The notes under the pieces: model-generated
Seen by the model: the letters and a program-made list of their open reading frames with translations, nothing else
What the model was told of the DNA's origin: nothing
Databases searched by the model: none
Shown: positions 16,840-26,868 of the stretch, in pieces
Layout: every line of letters begins with the position of its first letter
How positions within the stretch are numbered: the stretch's first letter is position 1
Translations under genes and position numbers: made by a program
Origin: an uncultured Bacilli bacterium
Lineage (GTDB): Bacteria > Bacillota_I > Bacilli_A > RF39 > UBA660
Direction of reading: 5' to 3'
DNA length: 64,000 nucleotides
Assembly: GCA_934085825.1 (NCBI GenBank)
Contig: CAKOHR010000003.1
Coordinates: forward strand, 56,548 to 120,547

Positions 16840-17152
16840 GCATATATTTTTGTTAATAACTAGCTATTTTTGTTGATTGTGGATAATTTGTGGATAAGTA
16901 ATGAAAATTATTCACAAAATTAACAACATTTTATCAAAATGAGGTTTGTTGATATAAAGTGGAAAAGTGACAAGTTAATAAAAATTTGTTGATAGTGTTG
17001 ATAACCTGTGGGAATAGGCATATATTAGGTATATTTTATGTTGATAATTTTGGGGATTAAAAAAAAGTTATCAAAAATTAAAATTTAGGCTTTTATTTTT
17101 TAACAAAATGGGGTAAAATTTAGTTAGGAAATTTAGTTAGCGGGGTGAGGTT
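16840..17152. other. oriC, left part: DnaA box cluster upstream of dnaA
   Basis: A gene-free, AT-rich stretch with many DnaA boxes. Perfect boxes (TTATCCACA, minus strand) at 16878-16886 and 16889-16897, 11 bp apart. One-mismatch boxes: TTATTCACA at 16908-16916 (plus), and TTATCAACA at 16996-17004 and 17039-17047 (minus). Weaker TTATCAAAA sites at 16931 and 17068. This matches the incA/incB part of the Bacillus origin. It also carries the dnaA promoter and the dnaA RBS (GGGGTGAGG). Confidence 0.9.
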
Positions 17153-18496
17153 TTGAAAACTGATAATCTTTTTTTACGTTTTTTAAATGATATTCAAGCT
17201 CAAGTTAGTGATTCAGCATATACTATTTGGTTTTCAAAACTTGAACTTCTGTCTATTGTTAACAATGTAGTAACAATAAAAGTACCAATGGAAGTACATA
17301 AAAAGATGTTAAGTGAAACTTATGGAGATATTATTGACAATGCATTCTTTGCTATGACAGGGATGCATTATACATTTAAATATATTACCGAAGATGAAGT
17401 AGATAACTTTGTTGAGCCAATTGCTCCGGAAGAAACTAAGGAAATGGAAATAGAGTGGAATACTAATTTAAATCCAAAGTTTACTTTTGATAATTATGTA
17501 GTTGGGAACTCAAATAGACTAGCTTTTGTAGCGGCGAGAGCTGTTGCTGAGGCACCTGGTACTATTCATAATCCATTATTTATATATGGAAGAAGTGGAA
17601 TAGGGAAAACACATTTGATGCAAGCAATTGGTAATTATATAAAAGACCATTCTAAATTAAAGGTACTGTATAGCACAAGTAATGAGTTTAGAGATGAATT
17701 TACTGGGATTGCTACAAGTAATAATAAGATAGGATATGCTAATGATTTTAAGAATAAATATAGAAATGTAGATGTTCTTATTATAGATGATATACAGTTT
17801 CTAGTAGAAGCTGAGAAAACTCAACAAGAGTTTTTCCATACATTTAATGCTCTTCATCAAGCTAATAAACAAATTATTATAAGTAGTGATAAGAGTCCGG
17901 ATGACCTTAAGAAAATAGAAGAGCGACTTAGAAGTAGGTTTATGTGGGGACTTCCTGTTGATATTTATCCTCCAGATTTTAACTTAAGATGTGATATAAT
18001 AAGGTCAAAAATTAAAAATACAAGTATAGAGGATAAGTTAAATGATGATGTAATAGAATATATTGCAAATTCATGTGTCAATGATGTAAGGCATATTGAG
18101 GGGACTATAAATAGGTTGCTAGCTTACACAGCAATGATGGTTCCTGAAAAAATAACACTCGATTTTGCTAATGAGGCACTTAATGATTATGTTAATACTA
18201 ACATATTTATCAACAATTCGATTAGCTCAATTCAAAGTGCTGTTGCAGAATATTTTAAAATATCCGTGGATGACTTAAAAAGTAAGAGAAGAACTAATAC
18301 AGTTGTAAGGCCAAGACATATAGCAATGTACCTTTGTAGAGTGGAAACAGATGAAAATTTACAGAAGATAGGCCTTGAGTTTGGAGGAAGAGACCACTCA
18401 ACAGTGTCTACAGCAATCGATAAGATAAAAGAGGATTTAGAAACTAATCCTAATCTTAATAATATGCTCAAAGAAATTAAGATGAAGTTACAATAA
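17153..18496 (+). CDS. dnaA: Chromosomal replication initiator DnaA
   Basis: Binds DnaA boxes and opens oriC. 447 residues. Domain I 1-80 (protein contacts), a short linker II, AAA+ domain III with Walker A GRSGIGKTHL and Walker B VLIIDDIQF, and domain IV with the DNA-binding signature GRDHSTVSTAIDKI near the C-terminus. Start TTG at 17153 has GGGGTGAGG immediately upstream. It is flanked on both sides by DnaA boxes, so it is likely autoregulated. dnaN follows after 128 bp. Confidence 0.98.
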   Translation: MKTDNLFLRFLNDIQAQVSDSAYTIWFSKLELLSIVNNVVTIKVPMEVHKKMLSETYGDIIDNAFFAMTGMHYTFKYITEDEVDNFVEPIAPEETKEMEIEWNTNLNPKFTFDNYVVGNSNRLAFVAARAVAEAPGTIHNPLFIYGRSGIGKTHLMQAIGNYIKDHSKLKVLYSTSNEFRDEFTGIATSNNKIGYANDFKNKYRNVDVLIIDDIQFLVEAEKTQQEFFHTFNALHQANKQIIISSDKSPDDLKKIEERLRSRFMWGLPVDIYPPDFNLRCDIIRSKIKNTSIEDKLNDDVIEYIANSCVNDVRHIEGTINRLLAYTAMMVPEKITLDFANEALNDYVNTNIFINNSISSIQSAVAEYFKISVDDLKSKRRTNTVVRPRHIAMYLCRVETDENLQKIGLEFGGRDHSTVSTAIDKIKEDLETNPNLNNMLKEIKMKLQ

Positions 18497-18624
18497 TGTT
18501 GATAACTTGGGTAAAAAAAATACAGAAATTTAAAGAAAAATAGTACATATATGGTGGTTATCCACATTAATAACACCACTAATAAATAATAATAAAATAA
18601 ACATAAAGAAAGAAGGAATAAAAA
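18497..18624. other. oriC, right part: dnaA-dnaN intergenic region with DnaA boxes and candidate unwinding element
   Basis: A DnaA box with one mismatch (minus, TTATCAACA) at 18497-18505, one base after the dnaA stop, and a perfect TTATCCACA on the plus strand at 18558-18566. The perfect box is followed by about 50 bp of nearly pure A/T with TAA/ATA trinucleotide steps (18570-18610), which would suit a DNA unwinding element with DnaA-trios. It corresponds to incC of Bacillus and makes the origin bipartite around dnaA. Confidence 0.85.
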
Positions 18625-19743
18625 ATGAAATGGACAATTGAAAAAAATGTAATTTTGGAAGCTTTAAACAATGTTACTAAAGCTTTAAGTCAAAGGACTA
18701 CAATACCTGTACTTAATGGGATAGTATTTGACGTTAGTGAAAAAGGAATAGAACTACTTGCTAGTGATTCAGAACTTACGATAAAGGTTCTTATTAGTCA
18801 TGAAAATATAAAGATGCTTGAAGGAAAAGGAAGAATTATTATTCAAAGTAAATATTTTGTTGATATGATAAGAAAGATGCCTAGTGAGCAAATCGATTTT
18901 GAAGTTGAAGATAACTTAAAGATTAAAATTAGTACTCCAAATAACCAATATAGATTAAATTGCTATAATCCAAGTGATTATCCAAATATAAATATAGAAA
19001 AAAGTGATGATGCTATTAATATTAAATCTGAAGTTTTAAGAGAAATAATTAATCAAACTTCTTATGCATTATCAACTCAAGAAGTAAGACCTTTATTAAC
19101 AGGTATTAACTTTAAAATAAATGGAGATATTTTAGAATGTATTTGTACAGATTCTTATAGATTATCTAAGAAAAATATTAAGTTAGATGTGCCAAGTAAT
19201 AAACAAGTTAATATTGTTATTCCAGGAAGAAGTATAACAGAACTTGAAAAAATTATAGCTGAAGATGATAATGTGGAAATCTATGTATTTACTAACAAAA
19301 TATTATTTGTTTATAAAAATATTTATGTTCAAAGTAATTTACTTAGTGGAAGCTATCCAGAAACTAGTCACTTTATTCCAAATGACTTTGCATATATGAT
19401 TAATTTAAATATGAAAGAATTCTATGATGCTGTTGATAGAGCAGCATTACTTGCCCAAAATAAAGAAAAGAATATTATAAAGATGCATATTCAAGATAAA
19501 GATATGGTTATTACATCAACAAGTAATGAACTAGGTAATGCTGAAGAAAAGTTACATATTGATTGTAATAATAAAGAAAAGATTGAAGTATCTTTCTCAA
19601 GTAAGTTTATGATGGATGCATTAAAAGTTATTAGAGAAGATAATATTTTACTTCTTCTTAATACTGATGATAAGCCAATTTTGATTAAACCAGTTACTGA
19701 TGAATCACTTACTGAGCTTATTTTACCTATTAAAACATATTAA
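18625..19743 (+). CDS. dnaN: DNA polymerase III beta sliding clamp
   Basis: Ring-shaped dimer that holds the polymerase on DNA. 372 residues in three repeats of the clamp fold. Recognisable: TIPVLNGIVFDV, the QVRPLLTG-like ALSTQEVRPLLTGINF, CTDSYRLS, and a C-terminal ILPIKTY (usual ILPVRT). RBS AGAAGGAA lies 9 bp ahead of the ATG. A strong terminator follows, so recF is not simply co-transcribed with it. Confidence 0.98.
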   Translation: MKWTIEKNVILEALNNVTKALSQRTTIPVLNGIVFDVSEKGIELLASDSELTIKVLISHENIKMLEGKGRIIIQSKYFVDMIRKMPSEQIDFEVEDNLKIKISTPNNQYRLNCYNPSDYPNINIEKSDDAINIKSEVLREIINQTSYALSTQEVRPLLTGINFKINGDILECICTDSYRLSKKNIKLDVPSNKQVNIVIPGRSITELEKIIAEDDNVEIYVFTNKILFVYKNIYVQSNLLSGSYPETSHFIPNDFAYMINLNMKEFYDAVDRAALLAQNKEKNIIKMHIQDKDMVITSTSNELGNAEEKLHIDCNNKEKIEVSFSSKFMMDALKVIREDNILLLLNTDDKPILIKPVTDESLTELILPIKTY

Positions 19744-19757
19744 TTTTAAAAAAATTT

Positions 19758-19787
19758 GAACAAATTTAGGTTTGTTCTTTTTTTTCG
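19758..19787 (+). terminator. Terminator behind dnaN
   Basis: Stem GAACAAA / TTTGTTC, 6-nt loop, followed by nine T residues. Confidence 0.85.
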
Positions 19788-19844
19788 ACAAATTTCCCAC
19801 ATACTTTGTGGTATGATAACAAATTAATGAAGGAGGTGCTCATT

Positions 19845-20267
19845 TTGTTTAGACTTGATAAAGACGTTCTTATGATTGATTATGATGGGCTTAATACAAA
19901 TGTTATAACTACTTATGGGGATGTGATTTTTAGGGGAAATAATATTAAGAATATTCTTAATGAAAGTTGCATTAGTTTCGGAAGTAGTTTAAATGGCAGA
20001 ATAAAGGGAAGTAAATGGGCTTTAAAAAGTAAATATAAGTTGCCAATTGTAGTTAGTGAGAAAGAAAAATTAGTGTTTTTTCCTGTTAAAGAGATGGGAA
20101 GAGAGATATGGATTAATTTTGATATGATTAAAGAAGTAAAAAAAAATAAAAATATTGTAAAAGTAGAGTTTAAAAATGGTTTAAAAGTAGATATAAATGT
20201 TAGTTATACGATATTTAATAATCAAGTTTTGAAAGCTAGCAGATTGTGGATAATTTTTTTAACATAA
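19845..20267 (+). CDS. ComK-family protein (competence transcription factor-like)
   Basis: 140 residues, recognised by its match in order to Bacillus ComK: ESCISFGSSLNGRIKGSK (ComK: SCRFFGSSYAGRKAG), KLPIVVSEKEKLVFFPV, EIWINFDMIKEV, VEFKNG, VSYTIFNNQVLKAS (ComK: ISYNSFENQVYRTA). ComK activates DNA-uptake genes by binding paired AT-boxes. This copy lacks the C-terminal 50 or so residues of the Bacillus protein, which in Bacillus govern activation and ClpC/MecA degradation. The start TTG at 19845 has a perfect AAGGAGGTG 8 bp upstream. It stands where Bacillus has yaaA (S4 domain), between dnaN and recF. Whether it controls competence is unknown. Confidence 0.8.
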   Translation: MFRLDKDVLMIDYDGLNTNVITTYGDVIFRGNNIKNILNESCISFGSSLNGRIKGSKWALKSKYKLPIVVSEKEKLVFFPVKEMGREIWINFDMIKEVKKNKNIVKVEFKNGLKVDINVSYTIFNNQVLKASRLWIIFLT

Positions 20268-20389
20268 AAGTGAAGAAAAAAGTAACTTTTTCTTTAAAAT
20301 GGTGCTAGAATGTGATACAATTAATATGTGTATAGGTATACCAAAATAGCTTTAATTTTTAATATAGGGCTACTTAAGGGGGTAAATTA

Positions 20390-21478
20390 ATGAAAATCGA
20401 TAGTTTAAGCTTGATGAACTTTAGAAATTATGAAACATTAAATATCTCTTTTGGAAACCTTAATATTATATATGGGTTAAATGGCAGTGGAAAAACTAAT
20501 ATTGTGGAAGCTATATATATGCTAGCACTAACTAAATCATTTAGAATAAATAATGATAAGATTATGATTAAGAAAGGAAAAATAAAGGCTAAGATTAAGG
20601 GAAATGTTTTAAAGAAAAATGATGAAAATGAATTTGGTGTAGAAATAAGTAATGATGGAAAAATTGTTACTATTAATGGTGAAAAGCAAGATAAAGTAAG
20701 TGATTATGTATCAAGAATTAATGTTATTTTGTTTAATCCAAGTGATACAAGATTAATAGATGAAGCACCAAGTGAAAGAAGAAAAATGCTTAATATTGAA
20801 ATAAGTCAGATTTATAAAGAATATTTAGTAGTTTTAACAAATTATCAACGTATTTTAAAACAGAGAAACTTTTATATTAGAGGAATGTATATTAATGGAA
20901 GTTATACGAGTGAATATTTAGATATTTTAACTAAAAAACTGGTAGAATATGGTAAAGTTATTTGTAAATATAGACAAGATTTTATAGATAATATAAATAA
21001 ATATATTACAAGTAATTATGTGAAAATATTTGGTAGTGGAACTTTAAAAATAAGATATGTTTCAACATTTAAAAATAAAAGTGAAGATGATTTAATTAAG
21101 AGATTTAAAGATAATTATCAAAAAGAACTTAGTGTAGGTAAGACTTTAGAAGGAATTCATCATGATGATATTATGTTTATTCTGGATAACAATAATTTAA
21201 AAGAATGGGGAAGTGAAGGGCAAAGAAAGAATGCTATTATTTCCTTTAAACTTGCAGAAATTAATGTTATTAATGAGATAAAAGGTTATTATCCAATACT
21301 TATTTTAGATGATTTGTTTAGTGAACTCGATAAGGAAAAGATTACTAATTTACTAGGTATGCTTGATAGAAATGTTCAGACGTTTATAACAACGACAGAT
21401 TTAAAGAATATTAGTAAAAAAGTAATTAAAGATGCAAAAAAAATTAAAGTTTGTGATGGTGCAATTGAGGAGGAGTAA
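20390..21478 (+). CDS. recF: DNA repair ATPase RecF
   Basis: SMC-like ABC ATPase that works with RecO and RecR to load RecA at gapped DNA. 362 residues. N-terminal IDSLSLMNFRNYETL and Walker A GLNGSGKTNIVEAI (about 30-43); C-terminal signature WGSEGQRKNAIISFKLAE and Walker B PILILDDLFSELD. Start ATG after GGGGGTAAATTA. The 3' end carries the gyrB RBS (GAGGAG), so recF-gyrB-gyrA form one unit. Confidence 0.97.
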   Translation: MKIDSLSLMNFRNYETLNISFGNLNIIYGLNGSGKTNIVEAIYMLALTKSFRINNDKIMIKKGKIKAKIKGNVLKKNDENEFGVEISNDGKIVTINGEKQDKVSDYVSRINVILFNPSDTRLIDEAPSERRKMLNIEISQIYKEYLVVLTNYQRILKQRNFYIRGMYINGSYTSEYLDILTKKLVEYGKVICKYRQDFIDNINKYITSNYVKIFGSGTLKIRYVSTFKNKSEDDLIKRFKDNYQKELSVGKTLEGIHHDDIMFILDNNNLKEWGSEGQRKNAIISFKLAEINVINEIKGYYPILILDDLFSELDKEKITNLLGMLDRNVQTFITTTDLKNISKKVIKDAKKIKVCDGAIEEE

Positions 21479-21482
21479 TAAA

Positions 21483-23405
21483 ATGAAAGAAACACATTAT
21501 ACTGATAATGATATACAGGTTTTGGAAGGTCTTGAAGCTGTTCGTAAAAGACCTGGGATGTATATAGGTTCAACAGGTGAAAGAGGTCTTCATCATTTAG
21601 TTTGGGAAATTGTGGATAATGCAGTTGATGAAGCTTTAGCTGGATTTTGTGATGATATTGAAGTTATGATAGATAAAGGAGATATCATTGAAGTTAGAGA
21701 TGATGGTAGAGGTATGCCAACTGGTGTAAATGCTAAGACAGGTTTATCAACAGTTGAAACTATATTTACCGTGCTTCATGCTGGAGGTAAATTTGGTGGT
21801 GAAGGTTATAAGGTTTCTGGTGGTCTTCATGGTGTTGGGGCTAGTGTTGTTAATGCTTTGTCAAAATGGCTAGAAGTTAGAGTTTATCGTGATGGAAATG
21901 TATACTATCAAAGATTTGAAAATGGTGGAAAACCTGTTGAAGCTTTGAAAATAATTGATACTTGTGATGCTGAGAGAACTGGAACTACAGTTAGATTTAA
22001 ACCTGATGAAGAAATATTTACGGAAACAACTGTATACAACTATGATACTTTATTTAAAAGATTACAAGAAATTGCGTTCTTAAATAAGGGACTTAGAATT
22101 AATTTATATGATTTAAGGGATACTATTCAAAAACATGATACATTCCTTTATAACGGAGGAATTATTGAATATGTTGCAATGCTTAATAAGAGTAAAACAC
22201 CAATTCATGATGATATTATATATATGGATGGTTCTGAAAATGGGATTGAACTTGAGGTAGCTTGTCAATATAATGAAACTTATTCACCAAGTATTTATTC
22301 ATTTACAAATAATATTAATACTTATGAAGGTGGAACTCATGAAGATGGTGTAAAGGCTGCTCTTACTAAAGTTATAAATAGTTATGCTAAAAGTGCTAAA
22401 ATTTTAAAAGAAAATGATGCCCCCTTAATTGGAGAAGATTGTCGTGAAGGTTTAACAATGATTATTAGTTGTAAACATCCAGATCCTCAATTTGAAGGAC
22501 AAACTAAGACTAAACTTGGTAATACTGAAGTTAGAAAAATTGCAAGTGATGTATTTTCACAAGGATTTGAAAGATTTTTAATGGAAAATCCTAATGAGGC
22601 AAGAGCAATTGTAGAAAAATGTATTAGTGCATCTCGTGGTAGAATTGCTGCAAAGAAAGCAAGAGAAGCAACAAGAAGAAAAAGTGACTTAGATATTGTA
22701 AATTTCGGTGGAAAACTTGTTGATTGTAAAGAAAAGGATCCAAGTGTTTGTGAAATATTCCTAGTCGAAGGGGATAGTGCAGGTGGTTCTGCGATTAAAG
22801 GTAGAAATAGTATGACTCAAGCAATACTTCCACTTAAAGGTAAAGTTTTAAATGTTGAAAAAGCAAGACTTGATAGAGCTTTAAGTAATGATGAAATTAA
22901 GACAATTATTACGGCTTTTGGTACTGGTATTGGTCAAGAATTTGATTTAAGTAAAATGAGATATCATAAAGTTATTATCATGAGTGATGCCGATGTCGAT
23001 GGTTCTCACATTAGAGTTCTTCTTCTTACACTTTTCTATCGTTTCTTTAAGCCAATTGTGGAAGCAGGTTATGTTTATGCTGCTCAACCACCTTTATATT
23101 GTATTAAACATGGTCAAACTATTAAATATGTTTTAAATGATGATGAAAGAGATGAATATATTAAAGGTTTAAATGAAAAGAATATTAGATATGATATAGC
23201 AAGAATGAAAGGTTTAGGGGAAATGGATGCTGAAGAATTAAATGAAACAACTATGGATATTGATCATAGAATTCTTCGTAAAATAACTGTGGAAGATGCT
23301 ATTAGTGCTGATGCCGCATTTAGTAAATTAATGGGTGAAGAAGTTGAACCTAGACGTAAGTTTATTGAAGAAAATGCAACTTATGCAAAGAATTTGGATT
23401 TTTAG
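21483..23405 (+). CDS. gyrB: DNA gyrase subunit B
   Basis: ATPase subunit of gyrase. 640 residues from the ATG at 21483, which sits 7 bp after GAGGAG; an upstream in-frame start lies inside recF and is unlikely. GHKL ATPase domain: EIVDNAVDEAL, DDGRGMP, GGLHGVGASVVNAL. TOPRIM domain: EGDSAGGSA and SDADVDGSHIR. C-terminal PRRKFIEENA is typical for GyrB. gyrA follows after 9 bp. Confidence 0.98.
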   Translation: MKETHYTDNDIQVLEGLEAVRKRPGMYIGSTGERGLHHLVWEIVDNAVDEALAGFCDDIEVMIDKGDIIEVRDDGRGMPTGVNAKTGLSTVETIFTVLHAGGKFGGEGYKVSGGLHGVGASVVNALSKWLEVRVYRDGNVYYQRFENGGKPVEALKIIDTCDAERTGTTVRFKPDEEIFTETTVYNYDTLFKRLQEIAFLNKGLRINLYDLRDTIQKHDTFLYNGGIIEYVAMLNKSKTPIHDDIIYMDGSENGIELEVACQYNETYSPSIYSFTNNINTYEGGTHEDGVKAALTKVINSYAKSAKILKENDAPLIGEDCREGLTMIISCKHPDPQFEGQTKTKLGNTEVRKIASDVFSQGFERFLMENPNEARAIVEKCISASRGRIAAKKAREATRRKSDLDIVNFGGKLVDCKEKDPSVCEIFLVEGDSAGGSAIKGRNSMTQAILPLKGKVLNVEKARLDRALSNDEIKTIITAFGTGIGQEFDLSKMRYHKVIIMSDADVDGSHIRVLLLTLFYRFFKPIVEAGYVYAAQPPLYCIKHGQTIKYVLNDDERDEYIKGLNEKNIRYDIARMKGLGEMDAEELNETTMDIDHRILRKITVEDAISADAAFSKLMGEEVEPRRKFIEENATYAKNLDF

Positions 23406-23414
23406 GAGGTTAAA

Positions 23415-25928
23415 ATGGATCATAGTAGAGATAGATTACAAGAAAATAATATTGTAAGTGAAATTGAATCTTCTTTTATAGAATATTCAATGAGTGTTAT
23501 TATTTCGAGAGCTTTGCCGGATTTAAGAGATGGTTTAAAGCCAGTTCATAGAAGAATTATTTATGACATGTTAGAAAATGGTTTGACACCAGATAAAAAA
23601 CATCGTAAAAGCGCTACGATAGTTGGGGATGTTATGGGGAAATATCATCCACATGGTGACTCATCTATATATGATGCTATGGTAAGAATGGCACAAGACT
23701 TTAACTATCGTTATTTACTTGTTGATGGACATGGTAACTTTGGTAATATTGAATATCCTAGAGCTGCTGCTTATCGTTATACTGAAAGTAAACTTGCTAA
23801 GATTTCAATGGAACTTCTAAGAGATATCAACAAAAATACTGTTAATTTTGTACCAAATTATGATGATTCTACCGAAGAGCCTGAAGTCTTACCATCAAGA
23901 TTTCCAAATATTTTAGTTAATGGAACTATGGGTATTGCTGTTGGTATGGCAACAAATATTCCACCACATAATTTGGGTGAAGTTATTGATGGATGTATTG
24001 CTTATATTGATAATCCAGATATTACAACTGAAGAGTTAATGCAACATATTAAAGGACCTGATTTTCCAACTGGTGGTATTATTTTAGGTAATTCTGGAAT
24101 AAAGAAAGCTTATGAAACTGGTAGAGGTTCAATAACTATTAGAAGTAAAGCAACAATTGAAGAAAAAAATGGAAGACATTATATTGTTATTGAAGAAGTT
24201 CCTTATGGTGTTAATACACTTGATTTAAAACAAAAAGTTGCGGATTTAGTACATAATAAAGTTCTTGAAGGTATTACTGATTATCATACTGATTTAAAAG
24301 ATGGTATTAAAATAACTATAACACTTAAGAAAGATGCTAATCCTCAAGTAGTTTTAAATAATTTATATAAGCATACGGCCTTTCAAACAACTTTTGGTAT
24401 TATATTCTTGATGCTTGATAAAGGTGTGCCTAGAACATTAGGTTTAAAAGATATTATTAGTAAATATGTAGATTATCAACAAGAAGTTATTATTAGAAGA
24501 ACTCAATTTGAATTAGATAAAGCTGAAAAAAGAGTACATATCTTGGAAGGCTATAAGATTGTATTTGATAATATAGATGAAGTTATTAAAATTATTAAAG
24601 AATCTAAAGCTGATGGAGAAGCTAAATCTAAGTTAATGGAACGTTTTGGATTAACTGAAGCTCAAACTGATAATATTTTAGAAATGAAATTACGTCGTTT
24701 AACAGGCCTAGAACGCGAAAAGATTGAAGAAGAACTAAATGCACTTAGAATCGAAATAGAACGCTTACGTGGCATTTTAGCGGATAATAATAAGGTGTTA
24801 GGCATAATTAAAGATGAAATGACTGATATTAAAAATAAATATGGCGATGAAAGACGTACTAAAATTGATATGACAGCAGTTGATTATATTGAAGATGAAT
24901 CATTAATTCCAGAAGAGGATATCTTAGTAGTACTAACTAACAAAGGTTATATTAAGAGAACTACCGCTGATACATTTAAGTCACAAAATAGAGGTGGCGT
25001 CGGAATTAAGGGAATGTCTACGAATGATGAAGATTTTGTTGAACATATGATTAACTTATCAACTCATGATTATATTTTATTCTTCACTGATAAAGGTAAA
25101 GTTTATAGACTTAAAGGTTATGAAATTCCTGAATTTTCACGTCAATCTAAGGGTATTCCAATTGTTAACTTACTTCAAGTGGAAAAGGATGAAAGAATTA
25201 ATGCTGTTATTCAAATAAGTCGTGAAGAGGATAGTAAATACTTGCTATTTGCAACTGAAGCTGGTGTTGTTAAGAAGACTTTGATTAGTGAATTTGATAA
25301 TATTAGAAATAGTGGTAAGATTTGTATTTCTCTAAGGGAAAATGATAAACTTATTGGTGTTAAGAAGACAACTGGTAATGATTTAGTGCTTCTTGGTAGT
25401 GAAGCTGGTAGAATGGTTAAGTTTAATGAAGATGAAATCAGAGTTATGGGCCGTACGGCTTCAGGTGTTCGTGGTATTTCACTAGATGGAAGTAAGTGTA
25501 TTTGTTCTGAAATTGTTAAAGAAGAAGATACTATACTTCTTGTAACTGAAAAAGGTTATGGTAAACAAACTAAGGTTAGCGAATATCGTCAAACTAGAAG
25601 AGGTTCTAAAGGTGTTAAAGCTATGAATATTACTGAAAAGAATGGTAATTTAGTAAGTGTTAAGATTGTTCATGAAGGAAAAGAGCTTGTTATCATGACA
25701 AATTCTGGTATGACGATGAGAATGCCACTTGATCAAATATCTGTTCTTGGCAGAGTTACTCAAGGTCTAAGACTTATTAACTTAAAAGATAATCAGAAGG
25801 TATCTACCATTAGTTTAGTTGATAGAGTTGAAGAAGAAAATAGTGATGAAAAGCTTACTCAAAGTGAAAATGTGGCTAAAGATAAACTTAAAATAAGTGA
25901 GAATATTCAAAATGCTGAGGCTGAATAA
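23415..25928 (+). CDS. gyrA: DNA gyrase subunit A
   Basis: DNA-cleaving subunit of gyrase. 837 residues. Winged-helix domain with the quinolone region HPHGDSSIYDAMVRM (Ser and Asp of the usual resistance positions kept) and catalytic Tyr in AAYRYTESKL. A coiled coil, then a six-bladed C-terminal domain starting about residue 500, with a GyrA-box-like QTRRGSKGVKA (usual QRRGGKG). It ends in an acidic and lysine-rich tail. RBS AGGAGG. The 1.4 kb behind it is gene-free. Confidence 0.98.
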   Translation: MDHSRDRLQENNIVSEIESSFIEYSMSVIISRALPDLRDGLKPVHRRIIYDMLENGLTPDKKHRKSATIVGDVMGKYHPHGDSSIYDAMVRMAQDFNYRYLLVDGHGNFGNIEYPRAAAYRYTESKLAKISMELLRDINKNTVNFVPNYDDSTEEPEVLPSRFPNILVNGTMGIAVGMATNIPPHNLGEVIDGCIAYIDNPDITTEELMQHIKGPDFPTGGIILGNSGIKKAYETGRGSITIRSKATIEEKNGRHYIVIEEVPYGVNTLDLKQKVADLVHNKVLEGITDYHTDLKDGIKITITLKKDANPQVVLNNLYKHTAFQTTFGIIFLMLDKGVPRTLGLKDIISKYVDYQQEVIIRRTQFELDKAEKRVHILEGYKIVFDNIDEVIKIIKESKADGEAKSKLMERFGLTEAQTDNILEMKLRRLTGLEREKIEEELNALRIEIERLRGILADNNKVLGIIKDEMTDIKNKYGDERRTKIDMTAVDYIEDESLIPEEDILVVLTNKGYIKRTTADTFKSQNRGGVGIKGMSTNDEDFVEHMINLSTHDYILFFTDKGKVYRLKGYEIPEFSRQSKGIPIVNLLQVEKDERINAVIQISREEDSKYLLFATEAGVVKKTLISEFDNIRNSGKICISLRENDKLIGVKKTTGNDLVLLGSEAGRMVKFNEDEIRVMGRTASGVRGISLDGSKCICSEIVKEEDTILLVTEKGYGKQTKVSEYRQTRRGSKGVKAMNITEKNGNLVSVKIVHEGKELVIMTNSGMTMRMPLDQISVLGRVTQGLRLINLKDNQKVSTISLVDRVEEENSDEKLTQSENVAKDKLKISENIQNAEAE

Positions 25929-26096
25929 GCCTCTTTATTTAATTAGATTTTGTATATACAATGTATTATAAATTTATTATAATAAACGTAATTATTTGGC
26001 TTTAATAGGTTAAATAATTTTTTTAATTTTAAAGAACATTTAAGTTATTAACAATATTTTAGTGTAGTTTATAATAAAATATTGTTTATTATTTTA

Positions 26097-26112
26097 TGTT
26101 TCACGTGAAACA
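26097..26112. other. parS site 1
   Basis: Perfect 16-bp palindrome TGTTTCACGTGAAACA, identical to the Bacillus consensus. This is the only site without an adjacent DnaA-box-like 9-mer. Confidence 0.95.
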
Positions 26113-26246
26113 TTAGAAAGGTATTGTTTTATTAATAATAAGGTATTAGTTTTAATTATAGTTATAAAAAAATTGAATTTTAGATAAAATAATCATGAAA
26201 TTTATTATTTTACCAAAAAGATAATTATTATATAGTAACTATGTGA

Positions 26247-26262
26247 TGTTTCACGTGAAACA
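26247..26262. other. parS site 2 with perfect DnaA box
   Basis: Perfect TGTTTCACGTGAAACA. Two bases on, at 26265-26273, TGTGGATAA is a perfect DnaA box on the minus strand. Confidence 0.95.
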
Positions 26263-26433
26263 TCTGTGGATAACTTGTTGTTTTGCATATAATATGATTA
26301 AATTTACAAAAAATAAATAATAAAAATGTATATAACATTCAGAATTTTAATCAAACAATTTCAAAAATTACTTTTTTAAATTAAATTATTATATTGGTTG
26401 TGAAAATTATTATATTTTTTTTGAATAGATTAA

Positions 26434-26449
26434 TGTTTCACGTGAAACA
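26434..26449. other. parS site 3
   Basis: Perfect TGTTTCACGTGAAACA, followed after 3 bp by TGTTAATAA (26453-26461). Confidence 0.95.
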
Positions 26450-26619
26450 TTGTGTTAATAACTTGTTGTTATTTAAAATATTTAAAAAAAATGAAAATAT
26501 ATTGTAAGATTTATTAATTATTTATTAAAATACGCATGGTTTATCCTTTAATTTTAATTAATTTTTAAAAAAATATATTATTAATGTGTTATTTTAGTAG
26601 TTTTTATCATATGAATTAA

Positions 26620-26635
26620 TGTTTCACGTGAAACA
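26620..26635. other. parS site 4
   Basis: Perfect TGTTTCACGTGAAACA, followed after 3 bp by TGTTGATAA (26639-26647), a one-mismatch DnaA box on the minus strand. Confidence 0.95.
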
Positions 26636-26772
26636 TTGTGTTGATAAAATGTTTGTTATATTTATAGTGCTACATTGCAATAATAATTTAAAAAATTTTA
26701 TATAGAATAATTATATCAATAAATTGATTAATTTATACTTAAAGTTAAAAATACAATTTTAACTGGCAGTTA

Positions 26773-26788
26773 TGTTTCACGTGAAACA
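26773..26788. other. parS site 5
   Basis: Perfect TGTTTCACGTGAAACA, followed after 2 bp by TGTTGATAA (26791-26799). Confidence 0.95.
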
Positions 26789-26868
26789 TATGTTGATAAA
26801 ATGTTTATATATTTTAGTATTTATAAATTTATTATATATCTTCAAAACTAGTTTTTTTTTAGTATAAA

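Noticed and set aside
20272..20294. Hairpin AAGAAAAAAGT / ACTTTTTCTT as a terminator before recF
   Set aside because: Stem is nearly all A-T with a bulge and the tail is weak; not strong enough to list as a feature.
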